A stretch of DNA of 64,000 nt from Bacillus infantis NRRL B-14911 (GCF_000473245.1 NC_022524.1:3992501-4056500); one strand, 5' to 3'. Counted from the stretch's first letter, positions 33,538 through 44,033 are shown. Notes: generated by a model from the letters alone, not told the origin. Numbers and translations are program-made.

Positions 33538-36054
33538 TTAAGCTTCTTTGCCGCAGCAGTTTTTGTACTTTTTGCCGCTTCCGCAGATGCAGCTGTCATT
33601 GCGGCCGATATCCATTTGCTTAACGGCCGGTTTTTTCTTCACTTTTCCGCCTTCGTTTTCCTTGGGGTTGACCGCCTGGCCTTTGGCCACTTCTTCACGC
33701 TGAAGGTTGTTGCGGATTTCCGCTTTCATGATGTACTTGGCCACATCTTCTTCGATGCTGGCAATCATGTTCTCGAACATCGCAAAGCCTTCATGCTGGT
33801 ATTCCCGCAGCGGGTCGATCTGGCCGTAAGCGCGAAGATGGATGCCCTGGCGAAGCTGGTCCATTGCATCGATATGGTCGATCCACTTAGAATCAACCGC
33901 ACGGAGCACAACAACTTTTTCGAACTCGCGCATCTGGTCTTCAGCAAGAATTTCTTCTTTTTCATCATAGCGCTCTTTTACCTTCGCATAGATGGTTTCA
34001 AAGATTTCCTCTGTATCCTTGCCGCGCAGGTCATTGACAGTTAGGTCGCCTTCATTGAGAAGGTTGCCGTTCACATAATCAAGCAGGCCATCCAGATTCC
34101 AGTTCTCTTCATCCTCGACAGCAGGGGCAAAAGCCTCGACATTGCGCTGCAGGGCAGCCTGGATCATCTTCTCGGCAATTTCGCGGAGGTTTTCAGACTC
34201 AAGCACCTCATTGCGCTGTGCATAAAGGATTTCACGCTGCTGGCGCAATACATCATCATATGACAGAAGCTGCTTACGGGCATCAAAGTTATTGCCCTCA
34301 ACGCGTTTCTGCGCAGATTCAACAGCTCTGGATACCATCTTGCTCTGGATCGGCTGGCTGTCATCCATGCCAAGGCGCTCCATCATTGATTTCATATTGT
34401 CAGATCCGAAGCGGCGCATCAATTCATCTTCCATGGAAAGATAGAATTGCGTCACACCTGGATCTCCCTGGCGTCCGGAACGTCCGCGGAGCTGGTTATC
34501 AATCCGGCGGCTTTCATGCCTTTCCGTACCGATGACCGCAAGTCCGCCGACTTCCTTCACGCCTTCCCCAAGCTTGATGTCAGTACCGCGCCCCGCCATA
34601 TTCGTGGCGATGGTAACAGAGCCTTTTTCACCGGCATGGGCAATGATTTCCGCTTCGCGCTCATGGTTTTTCGCATTCAGGACATCGTGGCGGATGCCTT
34701 TTTTCGTCAGATATTTAGAAATGATTTCAGACGTCTCGATGGCCACCGTACCAACGAGCACCGGCTGGCCTTTCTGGTTGCGCTCGGCGATATCCTCGAC
34801 CACCGCACGGAACTTGCCGTCCATGCTCGCATAAATGAGATCGGCACGGTCGTCACGGGCAATCGGCCTGTTCGTCGGGATGACCGTTACATACATATTG
34901 TAAATATTGCGGAATTCCTCTTCCTCTGTCTTCGCTGTACCCGTCATACCGGCCAGCTTTTCGTACATACGGAAATAGTTCTGGAAAGTAATTGTCGCAA
35001 GCGTCATGCTCTCGTTCTGGATTTCCAGGCCTTCCTTTGCTTCGATCGCCTGGTGGAGACCGTCGCTGTAGCGGCGCCCTTTCATCAAGCGGCCTGTGAA
35101 CTGGTCAACGATGACAATCTCGCCGTCCTGGACGACATAATCAACATCAAGATGCATGCTCGCATGCGCCTTCAAGGCCTGTGTGATATGATGGTTGATC
35201 GCCACATGGGAAATGTCGAACAGATTCTCGATGCCGAAAGCCTTCTCTGCCTTCGTCATCCCGTCCTCTGTCAGCTGGACTCCCTTGGTTTTTTCATCAT
35301 ATGTGTAGTCGTCTTCTTTTTTCAGGTTGCGGACAAAAGCATTTGCCTGGATATAAAGCTGGGCAGACTTTTGCGCAGAACCGGAAATGATGAGCGGTGT
35401 ACGCGCCTCATCGATCAGAATGCTGTCGACTTCATCGATTACAGCATAATACAGCGGGCGCTGGACCTTCTGCTCTTTATAAAGGACCATATTGTCGCGC
35501 AGATAGTCAAAGCCAAGCTCATTATTCGTACCGTAAGTGATATCAGCCGCATAAGCAGCCTGCTTTTCTTCTTTTGAAAGTCCGTTCAGATTCAATCCGA
35601 CAGTGAGACCCAGAAATTCATAAAGACGGCCCATCTCCGTCGCGTCACGGCTGGCCAGGTATTCATTGACCGTCACAACATGCACGCCTTTTCCTGCCAG
35701 GGCGTTCAGGTAAACAGGCATGGTGGCCGTCAGCGTTTTACCTTCACCGGTTTTCATCTCGGAAATATTCCCCTCATGAAGGGACACGCCCCCCATCAGC
35801 TGGACCGGATAAGGATAAAGGCCAAGCACACGTTTCGCGGCCTCGCGGACCACAGCAAATGCTTCGACAAGAATGTCATCAAGCGTCTCGCCTTTTTCCA
35901 GGCGCATCTTAAACTCAGCCGTCTTGTCATGCAGCTGGTCATCAGTCAATTTATCTATAGTGGAAGCCAGGGCATCAATCTGCTCCGCCTTCTTTGACAG
36001 TTTCTTCAAATCGCGTTTATTTTGATCGAACACTTTGTTTAAAATCCCAAGCAT
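33538..36054 (-). CDS. secA: Preprotein translocase ATPase SecA
   Basis: The ATG at 36054 follows AAAGGAG; the TTG one codon earlier is ignored, giving 838 residues. This is the motor that pushes unfolded preproteins through SecYEG. Visible landmarks are Walker [15 protein letters not shown] (about 98-111), [19 protein letters not shown] (DEAD box), the preprotein-crosslinking domain, [27 protein letters not shown], and the C-terminal zinc/SecB-type motif [14 protein letters not shown]. Length and order with prfB are as in B. subtilis; hpf, normally adjacent upstream, is 9 kb away here. Confidence 0.98.
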   Translation of the reverse strand: MLGILNKVFDQNKRDLKKLSKKAEQIDALASTIDKLTDDQLHDKTAEFKMRLEKGETLDDILVEAFAVVREAAKRVLGLYPYPVQLMGGVSLHEGNISEMKTGEGKTLTATMPVYLNALAGKGVHVVTVNEYLASRDATEMGRLYEFLGLTVGLNLNGLSKEEKQAAYAADITYGTNNELGFDYLRDNMVLYKEQKVQRPLYYAVIDEVDSILIDEARTPLIISGSAQKSAQLYIQANAFVRNLKKEDDYTYDEKTKGVQLTEDGMTKAEKAFGIENLFDISHVAINHHITQALKAHASMHLDVDYVVQDGEIVIVDQFTGRLMKGRRYSDGLHQAIEAKEGLEIQNESMTLATITFQNYFRMYEKLAGMTGTAKTEEEEFRNIYNMYVTVIPTNRPIARDDRADLIYASMDGKFRAVVEDIAERNQKGQPVLVGTVAIETSEIISKYLTKKGIRHDVLNAKNHEREAEIIAHAGEKGSVTIATNMAGRGTDIKLGEGVKEVGGLAVIGTERHESRRIDNQLRGRSGRQGDPGVTQFYLSMEDELMRRFGSDNMKSMMERLGMDDSQPIQSKMVSRAVESAQKRVEGNNFDARKQLLSYDDVLRQQREILYAQRNEVLESENLREIAEKMIQAALQRNVEAFAPAVEDEENWNLDGLLDYVNGNLLNEGDLTVNDLRGKDTEEIFETIYAKVKERYDEKEEILAEDQMREFEKVVVLRAVDSKWIDHIDAMDQLRQGIHLRAYGQIDPLREYQHEGFAMFENMIASIEEDVAKYIMKAEIRNNLQREEVAKGQAVNPKENEGGKVKKKPAVKQMDIGRNDSCICGSGKKYKNCCGKEA

Positions 36055-36475
36055 CAAAAACGCTCCTTTATATTGGATATGGGCTCGTCAATTGGCCTCA
36101 GAGCTTTTTATGAAAAATAAACAGCAGCCTCTATGGCAACTGCCGCTCCTGTACCTTTCGCTATCACAGCAGCTATCTCCTCCTGCAAAAAATCGCAGGT
36201 TTCCTCCTTAATTCTACCACTTCCTCTATAGAGTGACAACAATTGTGAGAAAGTGCACGAAGCATGCTATAAATGGGGGGAATGACTTTTAAGAGGTCAG
36301 GGGTAAATTATAATAGTTTGGGGATCAATTTTAAGCAGGTAAGTGTAAAATATAGAGGTAGTCAAATGGATTTATAAGAAAATAAATCGCTAATTCTCAG
36401 TTCGGGCAGAAAATTGGATTTCAATTTGGTTTTTATATGAGATATTAAGGCTAAAAACTAACTCCTCACCGCGGA

Positions 36476-36563
36476 TTCTACATAAAATGAATTTTTTCTA
36501 CATAAATTCTCTATTATTCTACATAAAATCCCAATGATTCTACATAAAACTCGCCCTTTTCTA
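36476..36563. repeat. 20-21-bp-period array of TTCTACATAAA words
   Basis: Five copies of TTCTACA(T)AAA begin at 36476, 36496, 36517, 36538 and 36559, spaced 20-21 bp with unrelated AT-rich filler. The half-conserved, two-helical-turn layout is the same as in the TATTAGCAAC arrays, but the word differs. The gene-free stretch 36055-36635 otherwise shows only AT-rich DNA. Confidence 0.7.
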
Positions 36564-36596
36564 CAAAAAATACAAATAATCCCAATTCAACAAACA

Positions 36597-36628
36597 AAAA
36601 ACCGGCACCCCCAACAAGGGAGCACCAG
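36597..36628 (-). terminator. Terminator of the 94-aa membrane protein gene
   Basis: On the minus strand GGTGCTCCC-TTGTT-GGGGGTGCC (with G-T pairs) is followed by GGTTTTTTG. Confidence 0.6.
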
Positions 36629-36635
36629 CCAAATT

Positions 36636-36920
36636 TCAAAACCTCAGCAAAGACGTAACAACCACAATCCCCAGCACAGAAAAAGCGAACGTGCTATACT
36701 CCAGCTTCTTATTCTGGTCACCGAGGAATTTAGCTGTAACGGTTTCCAGCACCCGCACCAGGACAAATAGAACCACCAGCACTGGAATCAGCAGATAGAT
36801 ATTCTCCCGCACAGGGCCAAAGTCAATCAACCTTACTAACAGCAGCAGCACTCCGAGTGAGACCAGGTCGCTCAGATTGCGGTAATTCTTTTTAAACAGC
36901 CATCCAAAAAATGTATTCAA
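36636..36920 (-). CDS. Small membrane protein, 94 aa
   Basis: I do not recognise the family. Three hydrophobic segments (about 17-33, 40-60 and 76-93) are separated by short charged loops; the N-terminus FFGWLFKKNYRN and the loop KFLGDQNKKLEYS are polar. It follows the SEC-C/TPR gene on the same strand after 15 bp and precedes a terminator, so the two probably form a transcription unit. It may be an integral partner of that protein, but nothing in the sequence shows this. Confidence 0.72.
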   Translation of the reverse strand: MNTFFGWLFKKNYRNLSDLVSLGVLLLLVRLIDFGPVRENIYLLIPVLVVLFVLVRVLETVTAKFLGDQNKKLEYSTFAFSVLGIVVVTSLLRF

Positions 36921-36935
36921 TATGTCGCACCCTTT

Positions 36936-38858
36936 TTAGTTATTTTGCAGCCATGTCTGAATCCCGGGAATTCCCTGCCATAAATGAAGATGTCCATCCG
37001 CATAGGTGATAGCCTCATTCTTGTCACCCCAGCTGTAATAGTCCGGAATTGTACGCGGCATTTTCTTTTTCCCTGAAAGATAATCCGAAGCATGAGGATT
37101 ATGTTTCTTCGCTTTCTTCAGCAGCGCAGCCGCTTTGCTTGTGAAGCCTTTTTCCAGCAGTTCGAGCAGGACCTGATTGAAGAGGCCTGCAGCCATTTCT
37201 TCCGGATAAGCTTCTAATAGCTTTCTGGCTTTCTTGTATTGCCTGCTTTCACAGTAAGCCTGAAACATCACAAACCTGACACCCTGATTATCATTCGGAT
37301 TTAGCTCAAGAAGCTCTTCATAATGCCCAATCGCTTCCGGCAGATTGCCAAGCGCATGCAGCGCCTGTGCATAATTGGCTTTAGCCCTCATAAATGGCCG
37401 CGTTTCAATCAGGCCCCAAAAGTGGCCTTTATTTTCCTTGAAAAAGCCGTCCCCGAGATCCTTCTGTCCAGCGTCCATCCCCTTTTTAAACAGCTTAGCC
37501 GCTTCCGGGAGATCTTCCTTTTCGGCAAGGATATTATAGGCATCACTATTGAGCGGATTCAGCTCAAGCGCTTCCTTGGCAAGCTTGTATCTTTTTGCAC
37601 CGGATGCTTCGAATGCTTCATACATCATATCCTGGGCTTTACCCTTCTTGGTGGCCGAAGCTTTTTTCGGCAGCGGTTTATTCATGAGCCCCTGAAGGAA
37701 GCTATCCAAATCCTGTTCGTTCTCGAACTCCTGCTCCCCGATAAGACCCATCAAATCCTGCATCATCCGCTCAGACTCCATCAGGGAAGCCGGCTCCTGG
37801 AGCTCAGATTGAAAGATTTCCTCCAGCACGTCCTCGATCGCATGATAGATTTCACCATAAGCATTCGATATGCTGGCTGCAGACACGCCATAGAGGGTTC
37901 CCAGCTGTTTTTGAGTATACACAGGGCCCGACGGATTTGCCAGAGTGCCGACAAGATAGCGGAGGCCCGCCACATAAATCCCGGCCTTCTTTGGCTTTTT
38001 GCCGGTCTTCTCGATATATTTCATCCAGAGGGTGACCCCCATATCAATGACCAAGCTTTCCTCGCCCTCTTTCTCCATATCTCTGGCAAACAAATCAGCA
38101 ACTTCCGCAGCCCCTTCATTCGGCCACTCAAAGGCAATAGCGGCCCCTGGCACTTCTTCCATCATCTCAAGGAAGAACTCCTGCAAAAATTCCTGCGGAT
38201 CATCCATCCGGGTGGCTTTATATTCTCTTAAAAGAAAATCCCTGTATGCGTCGGAGTTTTCCCCGCCAAGTTCAAATGGCGCCGGGAAAAATACATGATG
38301 ATCCAGATAAGGAAGCAGCATGCCGAATGCAAAACGGCCAGTCTCTATATCCCTGTAAGGTTCAAGGATGGTGACTGTAAAAGATTGTCCGCTCGTTGCA
38401 TCCTCAACCAGAAGCTTGCTTTCATTTCTTTCCTTAATAATACCTGCAAAGGCAAACGGCTTGTCCCATTTCTGCAGGATATCCTTCAGGTAGGAATTCT
38501 TCAATACAGGGAGCATGTCTTCTATAAATAAATCCATGATCCTCTCCCCGGAATCGAGCTCCCCAAAAGCTGTGAACCAGAACATATGGACAAATTCATA
38601 AAAGTCCCGCTCTTCCTTATCAAAGTATGGAAGATCCTCTAATTCGAAAGACTCCTGAAGCAGTTCTCCGTATACATGCTTGGCAAATTCAATCGCTTCT
38701 CCCTGGAGAGCAATGATTTCCCCTTCCATCCTGTCCGATATCACAATTACATCCTTGCTGCCGCAGCATTTTTTATATTTTTTTCCGCTGCCGCATAAAC
38801 AAGGATCATTCCGATTGATTCTTCCGCTCAACATCAATCTCTCCTTCCGGACATTCAT
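36936..38858 (-). CDS. SEC-C zinc motif protein with central HTH-like segment and C-terminal TPRs
   Basis: The 640-residue protein starts at 38858 (AGGAG before the ATG); a second ATG at 38834 (MLSGRINRNDPCLCGSG) also has AAGGAGA. Residues ~15-35 are a SEC-C zinc motif, [16 protein letters not shown], as in the SecA tail. Residues ~35-300 are an uncharacterised, acidic helical region. About 310-345 (YTQKQLGTLYGVSAASISNAYGEI) looks like a helix-turn-helix. The last ~220 residues are tetratricopeptide-like (ALELNPLNSDAYNILAE, ALHALGNLPEAIGHYEELLELNPNDNQ). SEC-C motifs often mediate SecB- or ribosome-associated contacts; here it is not part of secA. Function is unknown. Confidence 0.8.
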   Translation of the reverse strand: MNVRKERLMLSGRINRNDPCLCGSGKKYKKCCGSKDVIVISDRMEGEIIALQGEAIEFAKHVYGELLQESFELEDLPYFDKEERDFYEFVHMFWFTAFGELDSGERIMDLFIEDMLPVLKNSYLKDILQKWDKPFAFAGIIKERNESKLLVEDATSGQSFTVTILEPYRDIETGRFAFGMLLPYLDHHVFFPAPFELGGENSDAYRDFLLREYKATRMDDPQEFLQEFFLEMMEEVPGAAIAFEWPNEGAAEVADLFARDMEKEGEESLVIDMGVTLWMKYIEKTGKKPKKAGIYVAGLRYLVGTLANPSGPVYTQKQLGTLYGVSAASISNAYGEIYHAIEDVLEEIFQSELQEPASLMESERMMQDLMGLIGEQEFENEQDLDSFLQGLMNKPLPKKASATKKGKAQDMMYEAFEASGAKRYKLAKEALELNPLNSDAYNILAEKEDLPEAAKLFKKGMDAGQKDLGDGFFKENKGHFWGLIETRPFMRAKANYAQALHALGNLPEAIGHYEELLELNPNDNQGVRFVMFQAYCESRQYKKARKLLEAYPEEMAAGLFNQVLLELLEKGFTSKAAALLKKAKKHNPHASDYLSGKKKMPRTIPDYYSWGDKNEAITYADGHLHLWQGIPGIQTWLQNN

Positions 38859-38930
38859 TCTATCTCCTTTTTAGCATAATCCCTGCAAAATTGAAACCAC
38901 TTATAAAAAACAGCCGCCAAACGGCAGCTG

Positions 38931-39773
38931 CTATTCTTGTTTCTTCATATATTCCAGTATATCCAGATCTATTTTCCCCTCATCCTGCTCGCGCTCTTCG
39001 AAGTTTTCTGTATGGATATAGGTTTTCAGCGCTTTGTATAACTCCCCGCCAGATGCCTTTTTCTCGAGATAGCCGAGCCTCACCAGCTGGCTGCCCAGTT
39101 CTGCCTCCACATCTCCTTCAATGTCAGCCACCCTGCCCTCTCTGCTCGGTGCAAAATAAAGCTGCTGCAGATGGTAGATTCGGATCAGTTCCGTGATCGG
39201 GTCATGATGGTCATCGACACGCAGATCGATATAGCGGTCATTAAAGCCGCCATACCCGCCCTTTTCTTTTACCACCAATAGAGCTGCCGACTGCTGGCCG
39301 CGGCTGTCCCCGCCTGCTTCCTGGCCGGCGTTAAGAGAGGCAAGCAGCCGTTCAGCCAGGGTGCCTTCACTGCTGGTAAAAGTATCAGCCATCGCCTTTA
39401 CTGTATTTTCATCTACTAAAATATTGCCCTGTGCTGCAAAATATGTGCCTGCAGTCCCGCCCGCCCAGTCATAGCAGCCGTTTCCAGTAAAAGTCGCCCC
39501 GTTTCCCTCAAAATCAACGATTCCGACCTGGCGCAGTTCCTTGTCAGGGTCTTCGGCTGTAATAAGATCAAGCGCCTCCTGGGCAGTCTTTCCCTGCTCC
39601 ATTAATTCTAGAGCCTGCGGACCGTAAGCTGTATTGGCATAAGACTGCGTCGCCACTGCACCAACGCCTGCCTTCGCAAAGGGCACGACCGCACCAACAC
39701 CTAAAAATTTGGATTGGACCGCAATCCCCCATTCCTTTTCCTTCGGATCATAGCCAACGATTGAAAATGTCAT
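38931..39773 (-). CDS. DUF1028 family protein (Ntn-hydrolase-like)
   Basis: The 280-residue protein begins TFSIVGYDPKEKEWGIAVQSKFLGVGAVVPFAKAGVGAVATQ, the conserved DUF1028 opening, with RQVGIVDFEGNGATFTGNGCYDWAGG further on. DUF1028 proteins have an Ntn-hydrolase-like fold with a Thr/Ser near the N-terminus and are thought to hydrolyse small amides; no substrate is firmly known. The C-terminal ~70 residues (ADIEGDVEAELGSQLVRLGYLEKK...) resemble a small peptidoglycan-binding-like helical tail found in some members. It is a single gene, divergent from the sigma-D operon at 39846. Confidence 0.85.
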   Translation of the reverse strand: MTFSIVGYDPKEKEWGIAVQSKFLGVGAVVPFAKAGVGAVATQSYANTAYGPQALELMEQGKTAQEALDLITAEDPDKELRQVGIVDFEGNGATFTGNGCYDWAGGTAGTYFAAQGNILVDENTVKAMADTFTSSEGTLAERLLASLNAGQEAGGDSRGQQSAALLVVKEKGGYGGFNDRYIDLRVDDHHDPITELIRIYHLQQLYFAPSREGRVADIEGDVEAELGSQLVRLGYLEKKASGGELYKALKTYIHTENFEEREQDEGKIDLDILEYMKKQE

Positions 39774-39845
39774 ATTCTATTCCTCCTAAAAATCTCTCTT
39801 TATATTCTTTCGCTTCTCTAAACGTTTTCTCCTTTTTCTTCCTTC

Positions 39846-39872
39846 TAAATAAATGTCACAATCTGTCGATAT
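39846..39872 (+). promoter_or_regulatory. Sigma-D promoter of the lipoprotein-chemoreceptor operon
   Basis: TAAA (39846-39849), a 15-bp spacer and GTCGATAT (39865-39872), one mismatch from GCCGATAT, 38 bp before the start codon. Confidence 0.75.
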
Positions 39873-39909
39873 ACTTCACGTGAGAATTTTTTGATAGAGG
39901 TGAATGGAA

Positions 39910-40896
39910 TTGGTGAAAAAGTTAGGCCTGCTTCTGCTGGCCATTCTGCTGCTGGCAGGATGCTCGCTGCCGGGTGATGCAGCGGAGGTTAAGCAGGAAA
40001 AGGAATATAAGATTGGCATTTTAATGTCCGAAACAGGATTGGGGGACGACTCCTTCAATGACTCGGCCTTCCGCGGCCTGGAAAGGGCCCGTGATGAGCT
40101 GGGCGTCCTGTTTGATTATAAAGAAGCGCCAGACGGAGATTCAGAAGAAAAGCTGACAGCGCTTGTCAAGGAAAAAAATGACCTTGTCATCGGCCTTGGT
40201 TTTACAGCACAAGAGCCGCTTGAAAAAATCGCTAAGAAATATCCAAAACAGCAATTTCTGCTGATTGATGCCGTATCAGAATTGCCGAATATCGCTTCGA
40301 TCACATTTAAGGAGCATGAAGGCAGCTTCCTGGTCGGAATGGCAGCAGCCATGGCCAGCAGAACGGGCACACTTGGCTTCATCGGCGGTGAGGACGCAGA
40401 GGTCATCCACCACTTTGAGCAGGGCTTCATTCAAGGTGCCAAGCATGTAAAACCCGATATCAAAATCCTGACCGAGTACGCAGGCTCATTCAGTGATGCT
40501 GAGCTCGGCGGAAAGATTGCAGAATCACAGATTAACAAAGGTGCGGATTTCATTTATCCAGCAGCCGGGTTTACCGGCTATGGCGCGCTCCAAAAGGCCC
40601 AGGAAAAAAGGGTTCATGCAGCAGGAGTCGACTCTGATCAGTTCTTTGTCGCGGAAAAAGCCATTGTCACCAGCATGCTGAAAAATATTGACGTTGCAGT
40701 GTATGACATCGCGAAGATTTTAAAAGAAAAAGGTAAAATTGAACAGCATTCTTTTGTACTCGGCCTTGCTGAAAACGGCGTCGGCCTTGCAGAACTGCGT
40801 GCCTTCCCATTCTCGGAAGAACAGAAAAAAGCCCTTATTGCCGCCAAGGATGAAATCATTGCCGGCGATATTACCGTAAATTCTACTAAACCATAA
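39910..40896 (+). CDS. BMP/Med-type (PnrA-like) ligand-binding lipoprotein
   Basis: GAGGTGA at 39897-39903 favours the TTG at 39910 (nine bases) over the ATG at 39904, giving 328 residues with signal peptide [17 protein letters not shown] and a lipidated Cys. The body has the BMP-family landmarks [62 protein letters not shown] and HAAGVDSDQ. Relatives (PnrA, TmpC, BmpA) bind purine nucleosides; some fungal/bacterial relatives bind other small ligands. No permease or ATPase genes are nearby; instead a chemoreceptor gene starts 13 bp downstream. This suggests ligand sensing for chemotaxis, not uptake. Confidence 0.85.
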   Translation: MVKKLGLLLLAILLLAGCSLPGDAAEVKQEKEYKIGILMSETGLGDDSFNDSAFRGLERARDELGVLFDYKEAPDGDSEEKLTALVKEKNDLVIGLGFTAQEPLEKIAKKYPKQQFLLIDAVSELPNIASITFKEHEGSFLVGMAAAMASRTGTLGFIGGEDAEVIHHFEQGFIQGAKHVKPDIKILTEYAGSFSDAELGGKIAESQINKGADFIYPAAGFTGYGALQKAQEKRVHAAGVDSDQFFVAEKAIVTSMLKNIDVAVYDIAKILKEKGKIEQHSFVLGLAENGVGLAELRAFPFSEEQKKALIAAKDEIIAGDITVNSTKP

Positions 40897-40909
40897 AGGA
40901 GGCTGCACC

Positions 40910-42568
40910 ATGAGATTGCGCAACCGACTGATGATGATTGCCATCATCCCCCTTATCTTATCAACTGTAATCATCGGTTATATGATCAGCCAGATCCTTG
41001 AGCTTCAGAGCTCCTCCAGGGAGGATGTAGAGGTCCTGCTGCAGATAGAAACCCTGAACGGTGAATTTGTCAGTGCCAGGCAATCACTGGCGAGCGCAGC
41101 GGCGACCGGCACGGACGCTAATAAGCAGGAAGCTGCCGGAATGCTCGGGAAAATTGAAGAAGACATGAAACAGCTGAAATCTGCCATAAGTGAAGCAGAC
41201 CAGAAAGCCACTTTCACAAAAGCGGAAAATAAATTCAGCACCTTAACAAAAGAAGCCGGAGACGCCCTTACAAGCGGGAACCAGCCGGAAATCAAGCGGC
41301 AGTCCATCCGCATTGCAGGCATCATGAATGATTTTTACTTTTTGGATAAGCAGGCAGAAGAGTGGTATGAAGCAAAGACAGCCCAGATGGAAAAACAGAT
41401 CGGCTTCATCGTCACATCATCCCTGATCGCCAGCATCCTGCTGATTCTTCTGTCCGGAGGATTTTCATGGCTGGCAGCCAGAAAGATTACAATGCCGCTC
41501 AATGAAATCGTCCAGCAGGCAGGGCGGGTCGCCAAGGGAGATCTGACCATCGAGCTCCAAAAGGCAAAGCCGGCGAGCAAATTTGAAATAGACCTTTTAC
41601 GCTCAGCTTTTGCCGACATGATCGGGAATGTAAAATCAACCGTAGAATCAATAGATAATGTTGGAAAGCAAGTGTCCACTTTTTCAAAAGAAGTATCCGG
41701 CTATATGGAAAGTGTGACAGAAAGCAGCAGCCAGGTTGCTGTTTCCACCGAGGAGCTCGCTAAAGGAAGCCAGGCGATATCCGAGGATATCCAGTCAACC
41801 GCAGAGCTCATGCGCAGCATGGGCGACAACTTTACAGTGGTCCAGCAGGAAAGCCAGAACTCACTCCAGGCGAGCATGGAAGCAATGAGCTCCATCGATG
41901 ACGGCCGCAAGTCACTCGAAAAGCAGGCAGCCTTCGCCGGACAGCTTTCCAGCTCGTCTGAAGGAATCAAAGCCTCCGTCCAGGAATTCGCTGAGTATAC
42001 CGGTAAGATCGAGAATGCCGCCAATACGGTCAGAGAAATTGCCGAGCAGACCAATCTGCTTGCACTGAATGCAGCCATTGAAGCAGCCCGCGCCGGCGAG
42101 GCAGGCAAAGGCTTTGCCGTTGTTGCGGAAGAGGTAAGGAAGCTCGCAGATGACAGCTCTAAAGCTACCGTCCAGATCACCAGCATGGTTTCCAGCATCA
42201 AGCAGGGAGTTTCTACCATACTGAATGCAACAGAGCTGGGCAGCAAACTGACTGATGAACAGCTCGGATCCATCAAAGAAACAGAAGACAGCTTCTTCAC
42301 CATCGCCGGACATGTGGCCGGTATCTATGACCAGCTCACAACACTTGCGGAAGGAACGGAAAAATCCGCAGGCATGAGCCAGCAGGTCATCGCTGCCATT
42401 GAAAATGTTTCCGCTGTTACGGAAGAAACGGCAGCCGGAACAGAAGAAATTTCTGCATCCACCGATGCCCAGCTCCGCTCCTTCGAGCAGGTCGGCGATA
42501 AGGTCTCAGCACTTGAAGCATTGACTGAGGAAATGAAGCGTGAGCTTGGAAAGTTCAAAGTAAATTAA
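40910..42568 (+). CDS. Transmembrane methyl-accepting chemotaxis protein
   Basis: The 552-residue protein starts with an ATG after AAAGGAGG. TM1 is about 8-27. An all-helical extracellular sensor of ~140 residues (four-helix-bundle type) follows, then TM2 about 166-190, a HAMP domain ([28 protein letters not shown]) and a long cytoplasmic signalling hairpin. The hairpin tip is [44 protein letters not shown]. It is co-transcribed with the BMP-type lipoprotein under sigma-D. A small helical-bundle sensor is suited to indirect sensing through a bound lipoprotein. Confidence 0.93.
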   Translation: MRLRNRLMMIAIIPLILSTVIIGYMISQILELQSSSREDVEVLLQIETLNGEFVSARQSLASAAATGTDANKQEAAGMLGKIEEDMKQLKSAISEADQKATFTKAENKFSTLTKEAGDALTSGNQPEIKRQSIRIAGIMNDFYFLDKQAEEWYEAKTAQMEKQIGFIVTSSLIASILLILLSGGFSWLAARKITMPLNEIVQQAGRVAKGDLTIELQKAKPASKFEIDLLRSAFADMIGNVKSTVESIDNVGKQVSTFSKEVSGYMESVTESSSQVAVSTEELAKGSQAISEDIQSTAELMRSMGDNFTVVQQESQNSLQASMEAMSSIDDGRKSLEKQAAFAGQLSSSSEGIKASVQEFAEYTGKIENAANTVREIAEQTNLLALNAAIEAARAGEAGKGFAVVAEEVRKLADDSSKATVQITSMVSSIKQGVSTILNATELGSKLTDEQLGSIKETEDSFFTIAGHVAGIYDQLTTLAEGTEKSAGMSQQVIAAIENVSAVTEETAAGTEEISASTDAQLRSFEQVGDKVSALEALTEEMKRELGKFKVN

Positions 42569-42570
42569 TT

Positions 42571-42610
42571 AAAAAAAGAACCGAATCCATTTGGATTTGG
42601 TTCTTTTTTC
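42571..42610. terminator. Bidirectional terminator
   Basis: AAAAAGAACC-G-AATCC and GGATT-T-GGTTCTTTTT pair; it separates the convergent chemoreceptor and chromate-transporter genes. Confidence 0.85.
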
Positions 42611-42612
42611 TA

Positions 42613-43143
42613 TTATGCTAAAAATATCCCGCCATAAACAAGCGAGCCGGCAATCACATATGCAGGGTGCACCTTGAACTTCTCCATAAGCACCAGGCTG
42701 ACGCCACCGATGAAGAGAGTCTGCCATATACCGGCACCTTCGTATGAGGAAAACAGGAAGTCGTACGTCATGACTCCGAGAAGGACGGCGATGACCGGTC
42801 TGATGACAACCGTCATCCGCTTGACGCGCGGCGATTCCTTGTATTTCATCAGCAGTCCGAGAAGTCCGATCATCAGGATCAGCGACGGGGCAACGGTGGC
42901 AAAAACACCGACCGCGGCACCCAGAACACCTGCCTGGTCATAGCCAATATAGCCGGCCATCTTTGTGGCAATCGGTCCGGGAAGTGTGTTCCCTAATGCA
43001 AGCATCTCACTGAATTCACTTGTGCTGAGCCAGTCATAGCGATCGACCACTTCATTCTCAACCAGCGGGATGGACGCCGGGCCGCCGCCATAGCCCAGGA
43101 TTCCGGGGATGAAAAACGCTAAAAATATCTGGATATAAATCAT
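42613..43143 (-). CDS. Chromate transporter family (CHR), second subunit
   Basis: This 176-residue half-length CHR protein has about five membrane helices. The family signature FFIPGILGYGGGPASIPLVENEVV (about 11-34) and GNTLPGPIATKMAGYIGYDQAG are present. Short CHR proteins work in pairs; the ATG overlaps the upstream gene stop by 4 bp. Pairs of this type (YwrA/YwrB in B. subtilis) export chromate or act on other anions. Confidence 0.88.
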   Translation of the reverse strand: MIYIQIFLAFFIPGILGYGGGPASIPLVENEVVDRYDWLSTSEFSEMLALGNTLPGPIATKMAGYIGYDQAGVLGAAVGVFATVAPSLILMIGLLGLLMKYKESPRVKRMTVVIRPVIAVLLGVMTYDFLFSSYEGAGIWQTLFIGGVSLVLMEKFKVHPAYVIAGSLVYGGIFLA

Positions 43144-43712
43144 GCTGAGCTTTTCTCCTTTTCCGCATTTTTGCCAGATCTATCCTTTTTAAGGAGTGCC
43201 CCGAGCAATAAACCAATGATTATGATTGCGGGATGAACGTTCAGGACCTCCAATACAACCAGGCTTCCGGCCACAAAAAGCAGCGTCCAGCCCCAGCCGA
43301 GATTCGATTTGACTGATTTTTTCACAAAGTCCCAGGTCAAAGTGGCAAGCATGACGGCAACGACAGGCACAACCGCCATTGACATCCCCTGCACCCAAGG
43401 CTGGTCTTTATAGGAATTCAGCACGGTCAGGAGAAGCACCATCAGAATGATCGTCGGCACAATCGTCGCGATGATGGCATTCAGCATCCCCCAGACCCCT
43501 GCAACCCGGTAGCCGATATAGCCGGCCATTTTCGTAGCGATCGGTCCCGGAAGAGCGTTACCGAGCGCAAGCACATCACCAAACTCATCTGAATCCATCC
43601 ATTTATATTTTTCCACCACTTCTTTATGGACGAGCGGAATAGAGGATGGCCCCCCGCCATAGCCCAGGATTCCTACCCTGAAAAAGGCTAAGAATATGTC
43701 TGCATGCTTCAT
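43140..43712 (-). CDS. Chromate transporter family (CHR), first subunit
   Basis: The 190-residue paralogue of the downstream protein has FFRVGILGYGGGPSSIPLVHKEVV and GNALPGPIATKMAGYIGYRVAG, and a lysine-rich C-terminal tail (KKDRSGKNAEKEKSSA). The two proteins share the GYGGGP core but differ enough to be distinct subunits facing opposite ways in the membrane, as described for short-chain CHR pairs. It is the first gene of the two-gene operon. Confidence 0.88.
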   Translation of the reverse strand: MKHADIFLAFFRVGILGYGGGPSSIPLVHKEVVEKYKWMDSDEFGDVLALGNALPGPIATKMAGYIGYRVAGVWGMLNAIIATIVPTIILMVLLLTVLNSYKDQPWVQGMSMAVVPVVAVMLATLTWDFVKKSVKSNLGWGWTLLFVAGSLVVLEVLNVHPAIIIIGLLLGALLKKDRSGKNAEKEKSSA

Positions 43713-43988
43713 GACTGATTCACCTTTTCATCCTTTCCGGCCTGCCCGATGAACAGGCATCCGGCAGCCCTTCCGCACAAGGTCAGAAGGGCCACCCTAA
43801 TTATTATTATTTTCTAATTATAACGCTCTATAACTGGTTTGCCTATCCATTTACTTTAATTCATTACCATACAGCAATGGTTTCTTCGACCAGGACAAGG
43901 CTGGTAAATAAAAGGACTCCCATTTGCACATACTAAGCTCGATTTCTCAATTGAGTTAAAAAATCATTAGAACACCTTGTGAAAACAA

Positions 43989-44017
43989 TTGATTTTCCCG
44001 GCGATATTTTGTACAAT
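43989..44017 (+). promoter_or_regulatory. Sigma-A promoter of the Mn2+ riboswitch transcript
   Basis: TTGATT (43989-43994), a 17-bp spacer and TACAAT (44012-44017); transcription would begin about 10-15 nt before the riboswitch aptamer. Confidence 0.75.
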
Positions 44018-44033
44018 AAACCTATAAATTCAT

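Noticed and set aside
34447-35577. 376-codon plus-strand ORF opposite secA
   Set aside because: It is fully antisense to the conserved secA gene, has no ribosome-binding site and its product is low-quality (Cys/His/Phe-rich). It is a shadow of secA codon usage.
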